From assembly GCA_036172665.1 (NCBI GenBank), contig CM069874.1, positions 52,620,707 to 52,684,706 on the forward strand: DNA of 64,000 nt, read 5' to 3'. Shown in pieces: positions 33,531-43,760 of this stretch. Every line of letters begins with the position of its first letter. Position 1 is the first letter of the stretch. The DNA is from Prosopocoilus inquinatus (Eukaryota > Arthropoda > Insecta > Coleoptera > Lucanidae). Both the position numbers and the translations under genes were made by a program. The notes under the pieces are model-generated. The model did not search any database. It was not told the origin of the DNA and saw only the letters and a program-made list of their open reading frames with translations.

Positions 33531-33798
33531 ATATAAAATAGCGACATCTTACTATCGCTTTTTGACCTAACATTGCAGTAGGATAGACAAATTGAAGCGG
33601 GATTTGCTCCTAATAAGTCCCCCATGCAAGGCGGCCATGCTTGCTCTCAAAGCATAATGAAAGTTTTTAGAAAAATTTTGTGCAAATCGTTTTTGATTGC
33701 AGTGAAAACCTCGAGCAGCCTCTGGACAGCGCTTCAATTTGTCTATCCTACTGCAATGTTAGGTCAAAAAGCGATAGTAAGATGTCGCTATTTTATAT
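33531..33798. repeat. Fold-back family H, copy 1 (ATAAAATAGCGACATC ends)
   Basis: 268 bp. Arms of about 68 bp: left AGCGACATCTTACTATCGCT through AAATTGAAGCG, mirrored at 33730-33798. A second inverted pair partly overlaps it: CCTCGAGCAGCCTCTGGACAG (33708-33727) with its complement at 33905-33925, followed by AATCAAAAACGATTTG. The locus is thus a double palindrome running to about 33976. Related pieces: 42714-43024, 35325-35455, 58012-58065, 25340-25430. Confidence 0.85.
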
Positions 33799-33976
33799 GT
33801 TCATCATTCTTACATCGCATTTGCGAATAAATTGGGCAAGTCGTTTTTGGTCTGCAGTGGGAATGTCGAGCTACGTTTCTGCTGAAGAAGCCCCAAGCAG
33901 GGCTGAAGCAGCTGTCCAGAGGCTGCTCGAGGTTCTCACTGCAATCAAAAACGATTTGTACAAAATTTTTTTAAAG
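33799..33976. repeat. Outer palindrome arm of family H
   Basis: Contains GTCGAGCTACGTTTCTGCTG, AGAAGCCCCAAGCAGGGCTG and CAGAGGCTGCTCGAGG. The same text occurs reverse-complemented inside the copy at 42714-43024, so modules have been inverted between copies. Confidence 0.75.
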
Positions 33977-34069
33977 TTGTACGTTTAATTCTACATATTT
34001 CATAATGGTCCAACGACGTGTATTTTCACCTCTATTTGGAATAACAGATTGTTATCGACGGTTCACACA

Positions 34070-34990
34070 TAAAAGAAGCGAAGTTATGTCATTTTGTTCA
34101 AATTTCTTCCATATTTCCACAAGCCAAAGCCCCACCTCTTCCAAGTTATTAATTTGGTTCGGATAATCTCTCAGAGTGATTTCAGAAGCCTATCAAGTGT
34201 GTCCTAGACATGCTCAATGGGACTGAGGTCTGAACTCGTTGCTGGATAAACCATGGCATCGTTTTCAATCTCCTCTAAGCAATTTTGAACTTTCCGAAGA
34301 CGTTCGGGAAGAACGTTATCTTGCTTTAATAAAAAAAATGCGTCTGATATTAGGCACAAACGGCACTATATGATCTTGTAGGATGTCCTACCCCTAACGA
34401 AACTAAGATTTAACACTAATAAGTCCGTACACGCTGTCAAAGAAATTCCTACTGACGCCATAAAAAAGCTTCAACCAAATAATGTGGTATTCAAATGTTG
34501 CAGCAATCATACCGCTCATTTGGTCGTTGGTATACACAAACACGTCTATCACACTTCTAAAAACAAAATCTAGATTCGTCTCTAAAGAGTACTCGATTCC
34601 AATCGTCCTGTAATCAAATCACATGAAATTTAATAAATTCCAAGTGATCTATGTTCTGTAGACACGGCTGGACCTTGGACGGACACATGGCTTGTCAAAT
34701 TAGCTTCCCCAAGACGTTAATGAACAGTTTCGATGCTAATTGGAACCCCATGCACTTCCTTTAGTTCAAATTGGAAATTTTTGTTTGTAACGAACCTCTT
34801 TCCTAACACAAAAAGTGTCAAAAAATGGTCTGAACACGGATTGTTGCACTATGTCTGCCTCTTCTAGGCCTCCAAAAATAGTTACCAATCTCCCTATACC
34901 TTCATACCATTCGACACATCGAAATTTGGGACACACCGAACCTTCCTCCTATTCGACAATAACTTCAGTCTTATTCTAGCAAAACCACTA
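34070..34990 (-). pseudogene. Tc1-like transposase relic
   Basis: Heavily decayed. On the minus strand the end reads YPATSSDLSPIEHV followed by a stop in place of the usual Trp, then DTLDRLLKSL, the conserved DD34E Tc1 C-terminal block. Upstream pieces include IAATFEYHII and RTIGIEYSLETNLDFVF, the latter corresponding to the region around the first catalytic Asp. Many stops and frameshifts. It is older than the Tc1 at 17464-19681 and not the same family. Confidence 0.65.
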
Positions 34991-35687
34991 CCTGAGCGCA
35001 TTCTTCTTTCATCAAATTTCGAAATTCGTGTGGTATAATGACGAAGAAACACATAAACAAAAAAAACAATAAAGTCACTCTAAGGATGAAACCAAAATTT
35101 AAACATAAAAATTGACATTGATTTTATGGTTAATGAACCTGCATGTGTTCTAATTTTATGGAATCACCCTTAAGTCATAATCAAATGTAAATGAATGTTG
35201 GAAATGAACCTCGTATGCTTAGCTGTTTTATAGGAATGCCAGTTACTTTAAATTTTGAATAAAAAAATCGAAAATTTCGTATTTTATTGAAAGGTGCGTT
35301 AATTTATTGGAGCAGTGTATTAGTGAATAGCTAAAACAACCGCATCCTACGATCGCTTTTTGACCTAACGTTGCATAGGGATTGACAAACTGAAACGGGT
35401 TTGCTACATAATAAGTCACCCCAATCAAGGCGGCCATGCTTGCTGTCGTACGACAGTCCAACAATTATTAATTCCCCACTGGATTCAATGGATACAGAAG
35501 CCGGCGTAGAAGTTGATATAAACCTGTTTTTGCCAGAGCATTATACCTGATAAATCACACGAACATGTCGCTCACCCACACACAAGGACGATAGCCCAGC
35601 GCTCTATATTGCCGACGGGTTAATCGTGTACATACATTCGCCCAGCGTTCTATTACTGTAGTCAGGCGAACCCTTATACATCTCATA
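34991..35687. other. AT-rich interval with a family H fragment
   Basis: 35325-35455 carries ATCGCTTTTTGACCTAACGT and CAAGGCGGCCATGCTTGCTG, a diverged half of family H. 35470-35687 is GC-richer and may be the left part of an LTR-like unit that resumes after the mariner at 36925. Confidence 0.45.
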
Positions 35688-36922
35688 CGTGGGCTGCTGG
35701 AAAAATTTCTGGAAACAATATGAAAAAACGCATATGAAATTTGGTAAATGATATCATTGTTATTATCACGCTCGAACCAATTTCTAAAGCACGTTTTTCA
35801 TTCTAAAGATGGTACCTCAGAAACTGGTGTCCGGAATGTTTCAACCGCTGCTTCAGCCGACAAAAATCGCTCACCACGCATTCTATTTTTCATATTTGGG
35901 AACAAAAGGAAATCATTAGGTAATAAATCAGGTGAATACGGACAATGAGTCATTAATTCAACATTTTTGTTGGACAAAAAATCAACTGTTTGACGGGCTG
36001 AGTGAGAGCTGGCGTTGTCATGATGGAGAATAATCCGTCGATTTCGATTGTTTCTTCTTATTTGATCGATGACTTCCGGCAAACAAATTGTAGTGTACCA
36101 ATCAGCATTCACGGTTTTTCGACTCCCTAAAGCCACGATTGCTACATGTCCAGTTAAACCAAAGAAACAAGCAATCATTTGCTTCGCAGCACTGCGTGAA
36201 CGGACAACTTTATTGATTTTGGTTCATTTTGAAATACCCAAACGGTAGATTGTTGTTTACTTTTTGGCTCGTACGAATATATCCACGTTTCGTCACCAGT
36301 AACGATGTTATAAAATAAATTTGAACGACCTCCATTGAATTTCTTCAGCATTTCTTGGCACCATTTGACACGACCCTGCTTTTGCGCTTCTGTTAAATTG
36401 TGTGGGATCCAACGGCTGCAAAGCTTTCGTACGTTCAAATGATCATGCAAAATCGGGTGTATTGCTTTCATGTCAATGCGTAAGGATGCTTGAATCTCAC
36501 GGTATGTCACATGTCGATCTCGCTCAAGCATTTCACGCACAGCATCTACATTAGTGGCAACAACAGATGTTGATGGACGATCTTCACGAAGTTCGTCACT
36601 GAGAGAGGTACGTCCACGCTGGAATTCGGGAAACCTATTATAAACACTGCTCTTTGATGGTGCTTCATCTCCAAAAGCCAAATGAAGCCGATCGAGGCAT
36701 TGTTTCGGAGTTAGACCACATTTTCCAAATTTTCACGCGAGATTTCCATGTTTACACAAAATTACTTTTTCTCAAATATTGTACAAACAAAACTAATTCA
36801 CTTGGATAGGAACTGTCAATAGAATTATAGGCGAAAAACGTCAAATTTCTCAAATATGACAGTTGACGAACGCTAACAATTCTAGACCTACTAGATTCCA
36901 GAAAATTTTCCAGCAGCCGACG
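35688..36922 (-). mobile_element. DD34D mariner, copy 2
   Basis: 1,235 bp with TA at 35686-35687 and 36923-36924 and the same TIRs as 9212-10503. It is shorter by several deletions, including about 33 bp near the transposase C-terminus and 24 bp near its N-terminus. Confidence 0.92.
35749..36749 (-). pseudogene. DD34D mariner transposase, copy 2, broken
   Basis: The N-terminal part is open from 36681 to 36175: MAFGDEAPSKSSVYNRF, the linker, helix-turn-helix, and the first catalytic Asp in VTGDETWIYSYEP (intact GDE here). A frameshift follows VFQNEP at about 36230. The C-terminal half is open again from 36178 to 35798 with HHDNASSHSAR and SPDLLPNDFLLFP, keeping 34 residues between the aspartates. 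It ends early where a Cys codon has become TGA after EVPSLE. A 24-bp deletion removes FRAMIFYD at the start. Together with copy 1, every catalytic motif of the family is represented in the window. Confidence 0.9.
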
Positions 36923-36924
36923 TA

Positions 36925-37280
36925 CTAACGCTGTCTTATATAAACAGTCAAATACTTGTCTACAAAGACTACAACCTCCAGTAACATTTCCTCTCTATAA
37001 GACACGCAGTCATCCTAGAACAGTATCCATCTTCCTGGATTCCGCTGCCTTCAGAGGAATTACGATCGAACCAGCGAAACGAGTCAGTTTCACGACGTCT
37101 CACAACTAATCGACCGCTTCGGTAGAGACCCAGTTCAACTGTTCAATTATGAAACGGTTGAATATTAATATTTAATTATTTACATATGGGTTATGATACA
37201 CGATTAAAACGAGAAAAGAAAATGCTATTTAATCGTACACAAATCAAAAATGGCGTCCATTTAAAATAAGAAAATTGCTA
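36925..37280. other. Possible right half of an LTR split by the mariner
   Basis: Right after the mariner comes CTAACGCTGTCTTATATAAA, a TATA-like box, then a pyrimidine-rich GC-balanced stretch to about 37120. With 35470-35687 it could be one LTR of a retroelement. I see no primer site or matching second LTR, so this is a weak inference. Confidence 0.2.
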
Positions 37281-37289
37281 ACAATGTCT

Positions 37290-37575
37290 TGGAAGCCGCC
37301 ATCTTGAATTTTATTTTGACGAAACTTTTAACCGTGTTTTATCAAACTAGCAATTTTTATATCAAACTTTTTTTCATATTTCTTACAAATATGAAGTTAT
37401 TTATAAAGAAATGTTTCAGGTTTTCTGCGATAACTCGGAATTTACAATTTTTCTCTACATCTGAATCAGCATATACAACTGCAAAACATTGCCCATTTAA
37501 CCAAATCTCTATCTTCACTAATAAGAAAATTACCTATGATAACCTTCTTAATCTGGGGCACCCCTGTACACGCGT
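37290..37575. repeat. Dispersed repeat family I, copy 1
   Basis: About 285 bp sharing TTGAATTTTATTTTGAC, TTTTATATCAAAC, ATTTCTTA(C/T)AA and GCATATACAACTGCAAAAC with 59825-60115 in the same orientation. The right end, CTGGGGCACCCCTGTACACG, resembles a transposon tip. The frame at 37289-37582 is incidental. Confidence 0.7.
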
Positions 37576-37713
37576 GGAATAAATTCCAAGATATTTACAG
37601 TGTTTGTTAAATCAGAATGGTATAGCGTCCATTTTGGCAGTATCTTACTTTTATATGACTTCCTGTTGAACCAAAAATGACATTAACTTTTTTACTGTAA
37701 AATTGTAAGGTGT

Positions 37714-37924
37714 GTTCTCTTTACCGCAAAACTCACCTCACCTCAGATAAATGTCACTTTCGTTGGCACGAACAAGTAAGTTTGAATTGCGATTTCGATC
37801 TCCTAAATTGTCACTCGTGCACTCCCATTGGTTGGCAGATTTAAATATACGTTAAAACTTACTTGTTCATGCGAACGGAAATGACGTTTATCTGAGATGA
37901 GGCGAGTTCTGCGGTAAAAAGAAC
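37714..37924. repeat. Fold-back MITE (GTTCTCTTTACCGC ends)
   Basis: About 210 bp, arms about 69 bp: TTACCGCAAAACTCACCTCA against TGAGGCGAGTTCTGCGGTAA, and GAACAAGTAAGTTT against AAACTTACTTGTTC. The loop holds CTCCCATTGGTTGGCAG. Confidence 0.85.
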
Positions 37925-38242
37925 GATTTTGTATGATAACTGTCAATCAAAATTCAGTTTTAATTCCAGAAATCAAAAAATTTCATATAAATATCCTATT
38001 TTGTATCAAGAAAATGTCGAAATTATATTAATTTTTTAAGAGACTATTCCTGGTATTCAAAAATAAGACATTAATCTCCACACTTTTAATAAACTGTAAG
38101 TTCGGCGCCAACCTTTGACGATTAATAATCACCAAAAATTATTGCTCGCGACTGTTGTCGGATCTTATACTTTTGGAAATCATCTTGTTGCATTTCTTTA
38201 ATAAAATATAAACTTAGCCCACTTTAAAATAAAGACAATAAT
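37925..38242. other. No recognisable feature
   Basis: AT-rich sequence, no frame or repeat pair. Confidence 0.5.
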
Positions 38243-38362
38243 GGCCGTTTTCATAATCAGACTTTAAGAAAGCTTTAATTTAGTCACTTCAAGAATAGGG
38301 AAGCAAATGTATTTTTTTAAGTTAAAGTAACTTTAAATTTAAAGTCGCATTATGAATCGGGT
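38243..38362 (-). repeat. Fold-back MITE family C, copy 2
   Basis: About 120 bp, reverse complement of 13400-13524. The right tip is degraded (CGCATTATGAATCGGG). Confidence 0.8.
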
Positions 38363-38534
38363 TTTAATCTGGAGTAGTAAAAGTACGTGAATTAATAGTA
38401 CAAACAAAAAATTAAATAAAGTAATGAAAACAAAAACAAAAAGATACGATACCTATATGGTTAAATGATTGACCATTTGTCAGTTGACAATAGCCCCCAT
38501 TCTAAACAAGTTTAAATGCTCTAGTTTTTTGGTC

Positions 38535-38650
38535 TGTTTTTAAACTTTTGCTCTTTAAGGTGGTCACAAGAACAAAAATCCGTAGAGGTAAGGTTCGGCG
38601 ACCTTGCGGGCCAGTCTTTAGGGCCACGTCTGCCTATTCATCGATTTGGA
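38535..38650 (-). pseudogene. DD41D mariner transposase fragment
   Basis: The minus strand reads FPNR-stop-IGRRGPKDWPARSPN followed by LTSTDF and HLKEQKF. This is the block around the third catalytic Asp (RWIGR-GP-WPARSPD-DF) of the DD41D family. One stop replaces the Trp of RWIG. It is cut off at 38665 by a family B MITE. Confidence 0.7.
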
Positions 38651-38666
38651 AATACGTCATATAAAT

Positions 38667-39272
38667 ATACTGGGTGTCTCATAACCTACGGAGGAGATTA
38701 AAAGGGTAGCTAGGGGAGATCAAATTAAAGACTTTTTCTTAATATATTTTTGGGAAGAAAGCAATAACTAAAAAGTTACAAGAGTTTAAAGTGAAATTAA
38801 TTAACAAGCAAAAGTTACTCCCTGTAGTAATATTTTACGTTTTAGATTCAAATTTGAGGCATTTATGAGTTAATTGAACACTGCTTTACAGTAAACAACT
38901 ATTCAAAAACATGTAGTCTCGTTAAAGTAACGGCTATTTCATTTTTTCTTTTAATGCACAAAAACGGCTTTTCATCTCGTTGTGCACCGCCTACTAATTA
39001 AAAACAAAACTAGGAAACAGATTAACATAAACATTTTATAAATGGTGGTTTTGATAAATTTAGAGTTTATTTAATAATAAAGTTGCATTTTGTGTAATAA
39101 TTTAAATTCATTAAGAAGCTACAGGTGTAAATTAAAGAAGAAACTAAGAAAGTTAATCTGCTGAAACTTTCTTATTTCGGTTCTGGTCAAAAGCGAATTA
39201 AGAAAAAAGCTTTATTTTGATGTCCTATAGCTGCCCTTTCAATCTCCTCCGTACGTTGTGAGACACCCAGTA
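38667..39272 (-). mobile_element. MITE family B, copy 2
   Basis: 606 bp, TA at 38665-38666 and 39273-39274, reverse complement of 12024-12631 along its whole length. Confidence 0.88.
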
Positions 39273-39274
39273 TA

Positions 39275-39746
39275 AACACATAAGTACATACAGGTACGGC
39301 ATATTAGAGTAGTAGTAGGAGATCTTACTGCTACCATGTGCTTATTGTGAGGCAGGTCACCATCATCTTCATTAGGATAAAGAATTTAAATTTAATTATT
39401 TTTGAAAAACAAAAGTCGTGGAGAAAGTAGTCTGTTACTTAGTTAGAATGAAAATTCAATCTACTCGAGGTTAAAAGTCAAGTATGTCTATAAAATATTC
39501 CCCTGCTAAATCTACTATTTTACTGGTATTAGACATGTTAACATATCGTGCTTTCATTATTTTACACAAAGGTTTTTAGTTTGAATTAAATAAAAAAAAA
39601 ATTAATCAAGACAGTTCTCATAGGTCTGACAGTTTGAACAGATTCGTTTATTCTCCTGTTTCAATACACACGATATTGTGTTCGTGAATAAAAAGACTAT
39701 CGTAACAGTACATTTCTTCTTTCGAGAATCAAGACTAGGTAAATTA
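39275..39746. other. No recognisable feature
   Basis: AT-rich, no frame, no repeat partner seen. Confidence 0.5.
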
Positions 39747-39774
39747 TTTATAAAATATTCTGTTTTGAGAGATA

Positions 39775-40438
39775 TTAGCTGTTCACATTGTTTTAGATTC
39801 TAGAGGGCTATACTTTTTTTTCGTTAAGTTACGTGTAGGTATTTTGAAAGAAGTCAAAATCTGACATGAAAGAAATAATGACAGTATCATTTCAGCGGTA
39901 CTGACTGTGTTGCCAATACGTAAACAACGTGGACTGCAGCGGCATAAATAAAATAAAAAGTAAGTTTGAAACAAATATATTTTTTATTATATTCTCGTCA
40001 AAATGCCAAAAGTTATAAGTGGAGGAACTAAACGTGCAATAGTGAAGACGCTTAATTATTGTATAAAAGATCACCCAAATTTAAAAAAACAAACGGATTT
40101 GAAGAACTGCCGTGTAGCAGAAGAATCTAAAGGTATGCGCGTTGGTGGAGATGGTGAAAGAAGTAGACAGAATTCAAAATGAGGTTCGAAGGGCCATGGA
40201 AAATGTTCTAAGTCATCGGCAACAGCAAGAAGATCCTGCTATTTAAATTCCCGTGCATGTAATTACTTTTCTAATGAAAAAATAAATAATTATCAACTGT
40301 TTGCTGAGGACGATACTTCTCCTTTTTATCGGAATGACCGTCAATCAATTTTCTGACGTCTATGTTTCATTGTGATACCAACAAAAATGTCACCCTAACA
40401 TGGCCTACTCTGAATCTAAAAAGAAAGTGAACAGCTAA
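39775..40438 (+). mobile_element. TA-flanked inverted-repeat element with a transposase scrap
   Basis: 664 bp. TIR TTAGCTGTTCAC with a longer imperfect extension (TTTTAGATTCTAGAG against CTCTGAATCTAAA), TA at 39773-39774 and 40439-40440. On both sides lies the same 27-bp phrase beginning TTATAAAATATTCTG. The right part (CCAACAAAAATGTCACCCTA) also occurs in the element at 55580-56185, so the two are related. Confidence 0.82.
40002..40246 (+). pseudogene. N-terminal transposase scrap in the 39775-40438 element
   Basis: ATG at 40002 opens a 60-codon frame (MPKVISGGTKRAIVKTLNYC, then LKNCRVAEESKGM) resembling the N-terminal DNA-binding start of some insect Tc1/mariner-like transposases. A neighbouring frame continues VDRIQNEVRRAMENVLSHRQ to a TAA. 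A frameshift thus separates the two. No catalytic domain is present. The family is not certain. Confidence 0.4.
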
Positions 40439-40439
40439 T

Positions 40440-40960
40440 ATTTTATAAAATATTCTGTTTTGAGAGATAATATTTTACAGACATAATTAATTTGACATCC
40501 TGAACGTAATGCCATGTTAAAAAAAAACATAACGTTCCTTTTAAGAAAGTTGAAAACAATTGAAAATCTCGAAAACCTGAGAGTCATTTGTTTCTGTTTC
40601 TCCGAGGGTACCATAAAATCGAGCAGGGAAGGTCCTGAAACTTCTCTAATTTAAGCTGCTTCCTGAAATTTCAAATAAGAAAGTTAGCTGTTGTAGCCAT
40701 TTTCCGTGAACACCAAGATTTTGTTACTAAATCATTTATAAAATAGTAGGCTTTGGGAGATAATATTTTAGAGACACAATTAAACTGACAACCTGAAAGC
40801 GATGCAACGATAAGAATCCTAATGTTCCATTTCCATGTTTTTCGAAAGAACATAAAATCGAGTTCAAAAACTTTTCTAATTAAAGTTACCTCGTAAAAAT
40901 ACAAATAAGAAAGTTAGCTATTGTAGCGGCTTCCCATGATCACCCTGTACAGTCGTATAA
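40440..40960 (+). repeat. Diverged tandem repeat, two units of about 250 bp
   Basis: Unit 1 (40442-40718) and unit 2 (about 40733-40955) share TTTATAAAATA, GAGATAATATTTTA, ACATAAAATCGAG/CCATAAAATCGAG, and AATAAGAAAGTTAGCTNTTG, each closing with GATCACC or GAACACC. The first phrase also lies left of the 39775 element, so that element appears to have landed inside this array. Confidence 0.7.
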
Positions 40961-41530
40961 CTTACATTATTTGCCAGACCAACTTTCCGGCTTGACAAAT
41001 GTGGATTTTCTTCAATTGAGAGTGAAATATTAATTTCTTTGTGGTCAGGTACTTTGTAGAACGATTAATTATTTCAAGGAACACGGTGTACAAGATCAAA
41101 CTCCCTAAACTTCTACTCGATTCTACTGACTGAAGTTATTGGTGGTCGCCCGGAGAATTTCTGCATTAGACAATTATTTAAAATACTCACAGCCAATTAT
41201 AAACGACAACTTTCAAATATGTTCTCTTTCTATTACGTCATCCAATCATTATGACAATTTAATTTTTTTCAGTAAGATAAATTTTAAGCAGGGTTGCGAC
41301 GATTTAAATCAACTGACTTTTTTTTAAATTTAAATCATGATTTAAATCAAATTGTCGTTGACACGAATTATTAATAACATCGAAATATTTAAATTGTTAA
41401 TACACCGTGTCACCAAAATATCACCAGAGACGGAACTAGATTGCATGGAAAAATCGGCATGCAAGTAGAAAAAAGCTGCCAGACACACAGTGAAACGTCG
41501 ACTTAATTTTCAATTTTTTCAAGTGTCAGT
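40961..41530. other. AT-rich interval with a small palindrome
   Basis: 41300-41355 is a palindrome of TTTAAATCATGATTTAAATC type after GGGTTGCGACGATTTAAATC, the tip of a common arthropod MITE. No gene. Confidence 0.45.
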
Positions 41531-41534
41531 ACGG

Positions 41535-42365
41535 TGGCGTATAACAAAAACCGGAAAAAAATTTGGACTAATTCAAAGTTTTTCTGTGTGCTCACAAAAA
41601 GACAACTGATCGTACAAACGAGATATAAACTAAACTTAAGTTTTTTTTTTAATGGAACCATGTATATTATTACGTTTTTCGATTCTAAATTAAATTCTAA
41701 TGGGACTACATGTATAATAAAACTAATAATGTAGAAGGTGTCCATAAAATAATTCCTGCTTAATTTGTTTTATTTTTGATTTTAGAAAGGAAAAAAAGAT
41801 AAAAGAAGTTGTAAAATTTATTTCAGTTCTGCTACAGATATTCACAAAAAAAGCAATTGAGCGTCGGATACCCAAAAAAGAAGCGAAGTTTTGGTTTTAA
41901 ATAAAATAACATTTAACATTAAGATATTAAGTCGATTTAGATGTTTTCTAAAAATTAACTTTTAAACTAGATCCGAAAAATATTTCAGAAAAATTGAACT
42001 TAAAAAAATTACCGAAAATTTTACGTAAACATATTCAAAGCGTTCCCTTAGTATAAAAGCATCATTATTCAAGTTTTCTATTTCTAAAATTCAAAAATAA
42101 AATAAATAAACGAAATACAAATTATTTTATAAACACCTTCTGCATTATTAGTTTTATTATATGCGTAGTCCCAGTAGAATTTAAGTTAGAATCGAAAATC
42201 GTAATAATATACAGGGTTTTCCATTAAAAAAAACTTAAGTTTGATTTATATTTCCTTTATCCGACCATCAATTGTTTTTCCGTGAGCACACAGAGAAACT
42301 TTGAACTAGTCCCTATAAGTTTTGTATTAAACATTCTTTTCCTGAAATCAAAAATGAAAGAATTA
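41535..42365. mobile_element. Fold-back element with about 200-bp arms
   Basis: The left arm (41560-41770: AGTTTTTCTGTGTGCTCAC, TTAAGTTTTTTTTTTAATGG, CATTA/TAATGTAGAAGGTGT) pairs with the right arm (42105-42320). The outer ends are not sharp: AACAAAAACCGG against CAAAACTTATAGGG. The two arm frames (41503-41745) are incidental. Confidence 0.7.
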
Positions 42366-42713
42366 AAGGAATTCTTGCGTAGTCACCCTTTACATAGGCA
42401 TACCTGATTAACTAAAATCTAAAGTTAAAAACCACTATTCCTACTCAAGAAAATAATTCAAGATCCAATAAATTTTTTGGTTTTGAAATTGAAATAAGCT
42501 GATCTAAATTGTAGCGAGTAATCTCTACGGCTTAAATTTTTTTAACTGGAAAATTTAATCTACAAACATGTTTCGAAGTTTGAACATGTCCAAAAAAATG
42601 TTCTTTTTATTCTTTTTATTTCAGTCACTCAAGTTCTTGTTTGCAGACTCTTTCAAAATTTCTTTGAGATTATATCATCAAAAATGATAATTTTAATCGT
42701 ACTGTCAGTATGA

Positions 42714-43024
42714 TGAACAGATAAAATAGCGACATCTTACTATCGCTTTTTGACCTGACATTGCAGTAGGATAGACAAATTGAAGCGGGATTTGCTCCTA
42801 ATAAGTCCCCCATGCAAGGCGGCCATGCTTGCTGTCAAAGCACAATGAAAGTTTTTAGAAAAATTTTGTGCAAATCGTTCTTGATTGCAGTGAAAACCTC
42901 GAGCAGCCTCTGGACAGCTGTTTCAGCCCTGCTTGGGGCTTCTTCAGCAGAGACGTAGCTCGACATTCCCACTGCAATGTCAGGTCAAAAAGCGATAGTA
43001 AGATGTCGCTATTTTATCTATTCA
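42714..43024. repeat. Fold-back family H, copy 2
   Basis: 311 bp with mirrored arms of about 50 bp (TGAACAGATAAAATAGCGAC). Its interior, CTGTTTCAGCCCTGCTTGGG to TCGACATTCCCACTGCAATG, is the inverse of 33845-33905 in copy 1. Confidence 0.85.
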
Positions 43025-43760
43025 TCATTCTTACATCGCAATTGCGAATAAATTGGACACGTCGTTTTTGGTTGAAATTAAAATTGAAATATGGCGGAAT
43101 GCACGCCATTCTGCTCTTACTAGAGGATCTCTAACTTTCCATACACTTTAAATACAAAGTGATCTGTCTGAAACTGTTTGAGTTGGCAACACAATCAAGA
43201 GCATTTTCTTATTCAACTATTTGCAACACTGCAACCGGATATGTTTTGTTGATTAATTTGACAGATATTTGACTTAGCCACAAAATTGTAGGTTACGTCA
43301 AGCGTTTACTTTAGTCGAGTTTCTGCGGAACAAAGTTAAAACTGGAAGTTATAACTAAAAATAACAAAAGTGACATTTCTAAAGTTTCAACTTTGAGGTA
43401 TCGCGAAAACGAAAGATTATGACGTCTACAACTTTGCTCTTGACTAACGTTATAATTTGACATTAAAGTGATTGAAATCGAACATGGCGAAACTTCCGGT
43501 TAAAGTTAAACCTTCATCCGCGAATCCGCGATTTACATTTACATAAGTTATAACTAAAGACCGGATTTATATGTGCTAAAAAAGTGGAAAATAAGTTTTT
43601 TTTTATGCGATTAAAACAGATCAAAATATGGATATTATATGCGATAAAAATTTTATTTTACTTATACTTTAGAATAATAAAAACATAAATTGTTTCATAT
43701 AAGTAATTTTAACACTTAACACTTAAATAGTAGGATTACAAAATATAATCAACAGTTGAT

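Noticed and set aside
33680..33988. 102-codon frame containing a plausible-looking acidic helix
   Set aside because: It runs across two over-lapping palindromes of family H; the peptide follows from the repeat and is not kept in other copies.
12024..39272. Inverted segmental duplication, because MITE families B and C occur together at 12-13.5 kb and, reversed, at 38.2-39.3 kb
   Set aside because: The sequence between the two MITEs is not homologous at the two loci (768 bp against about 300 bp with a transposase fragment), so independent insertions are more likely.
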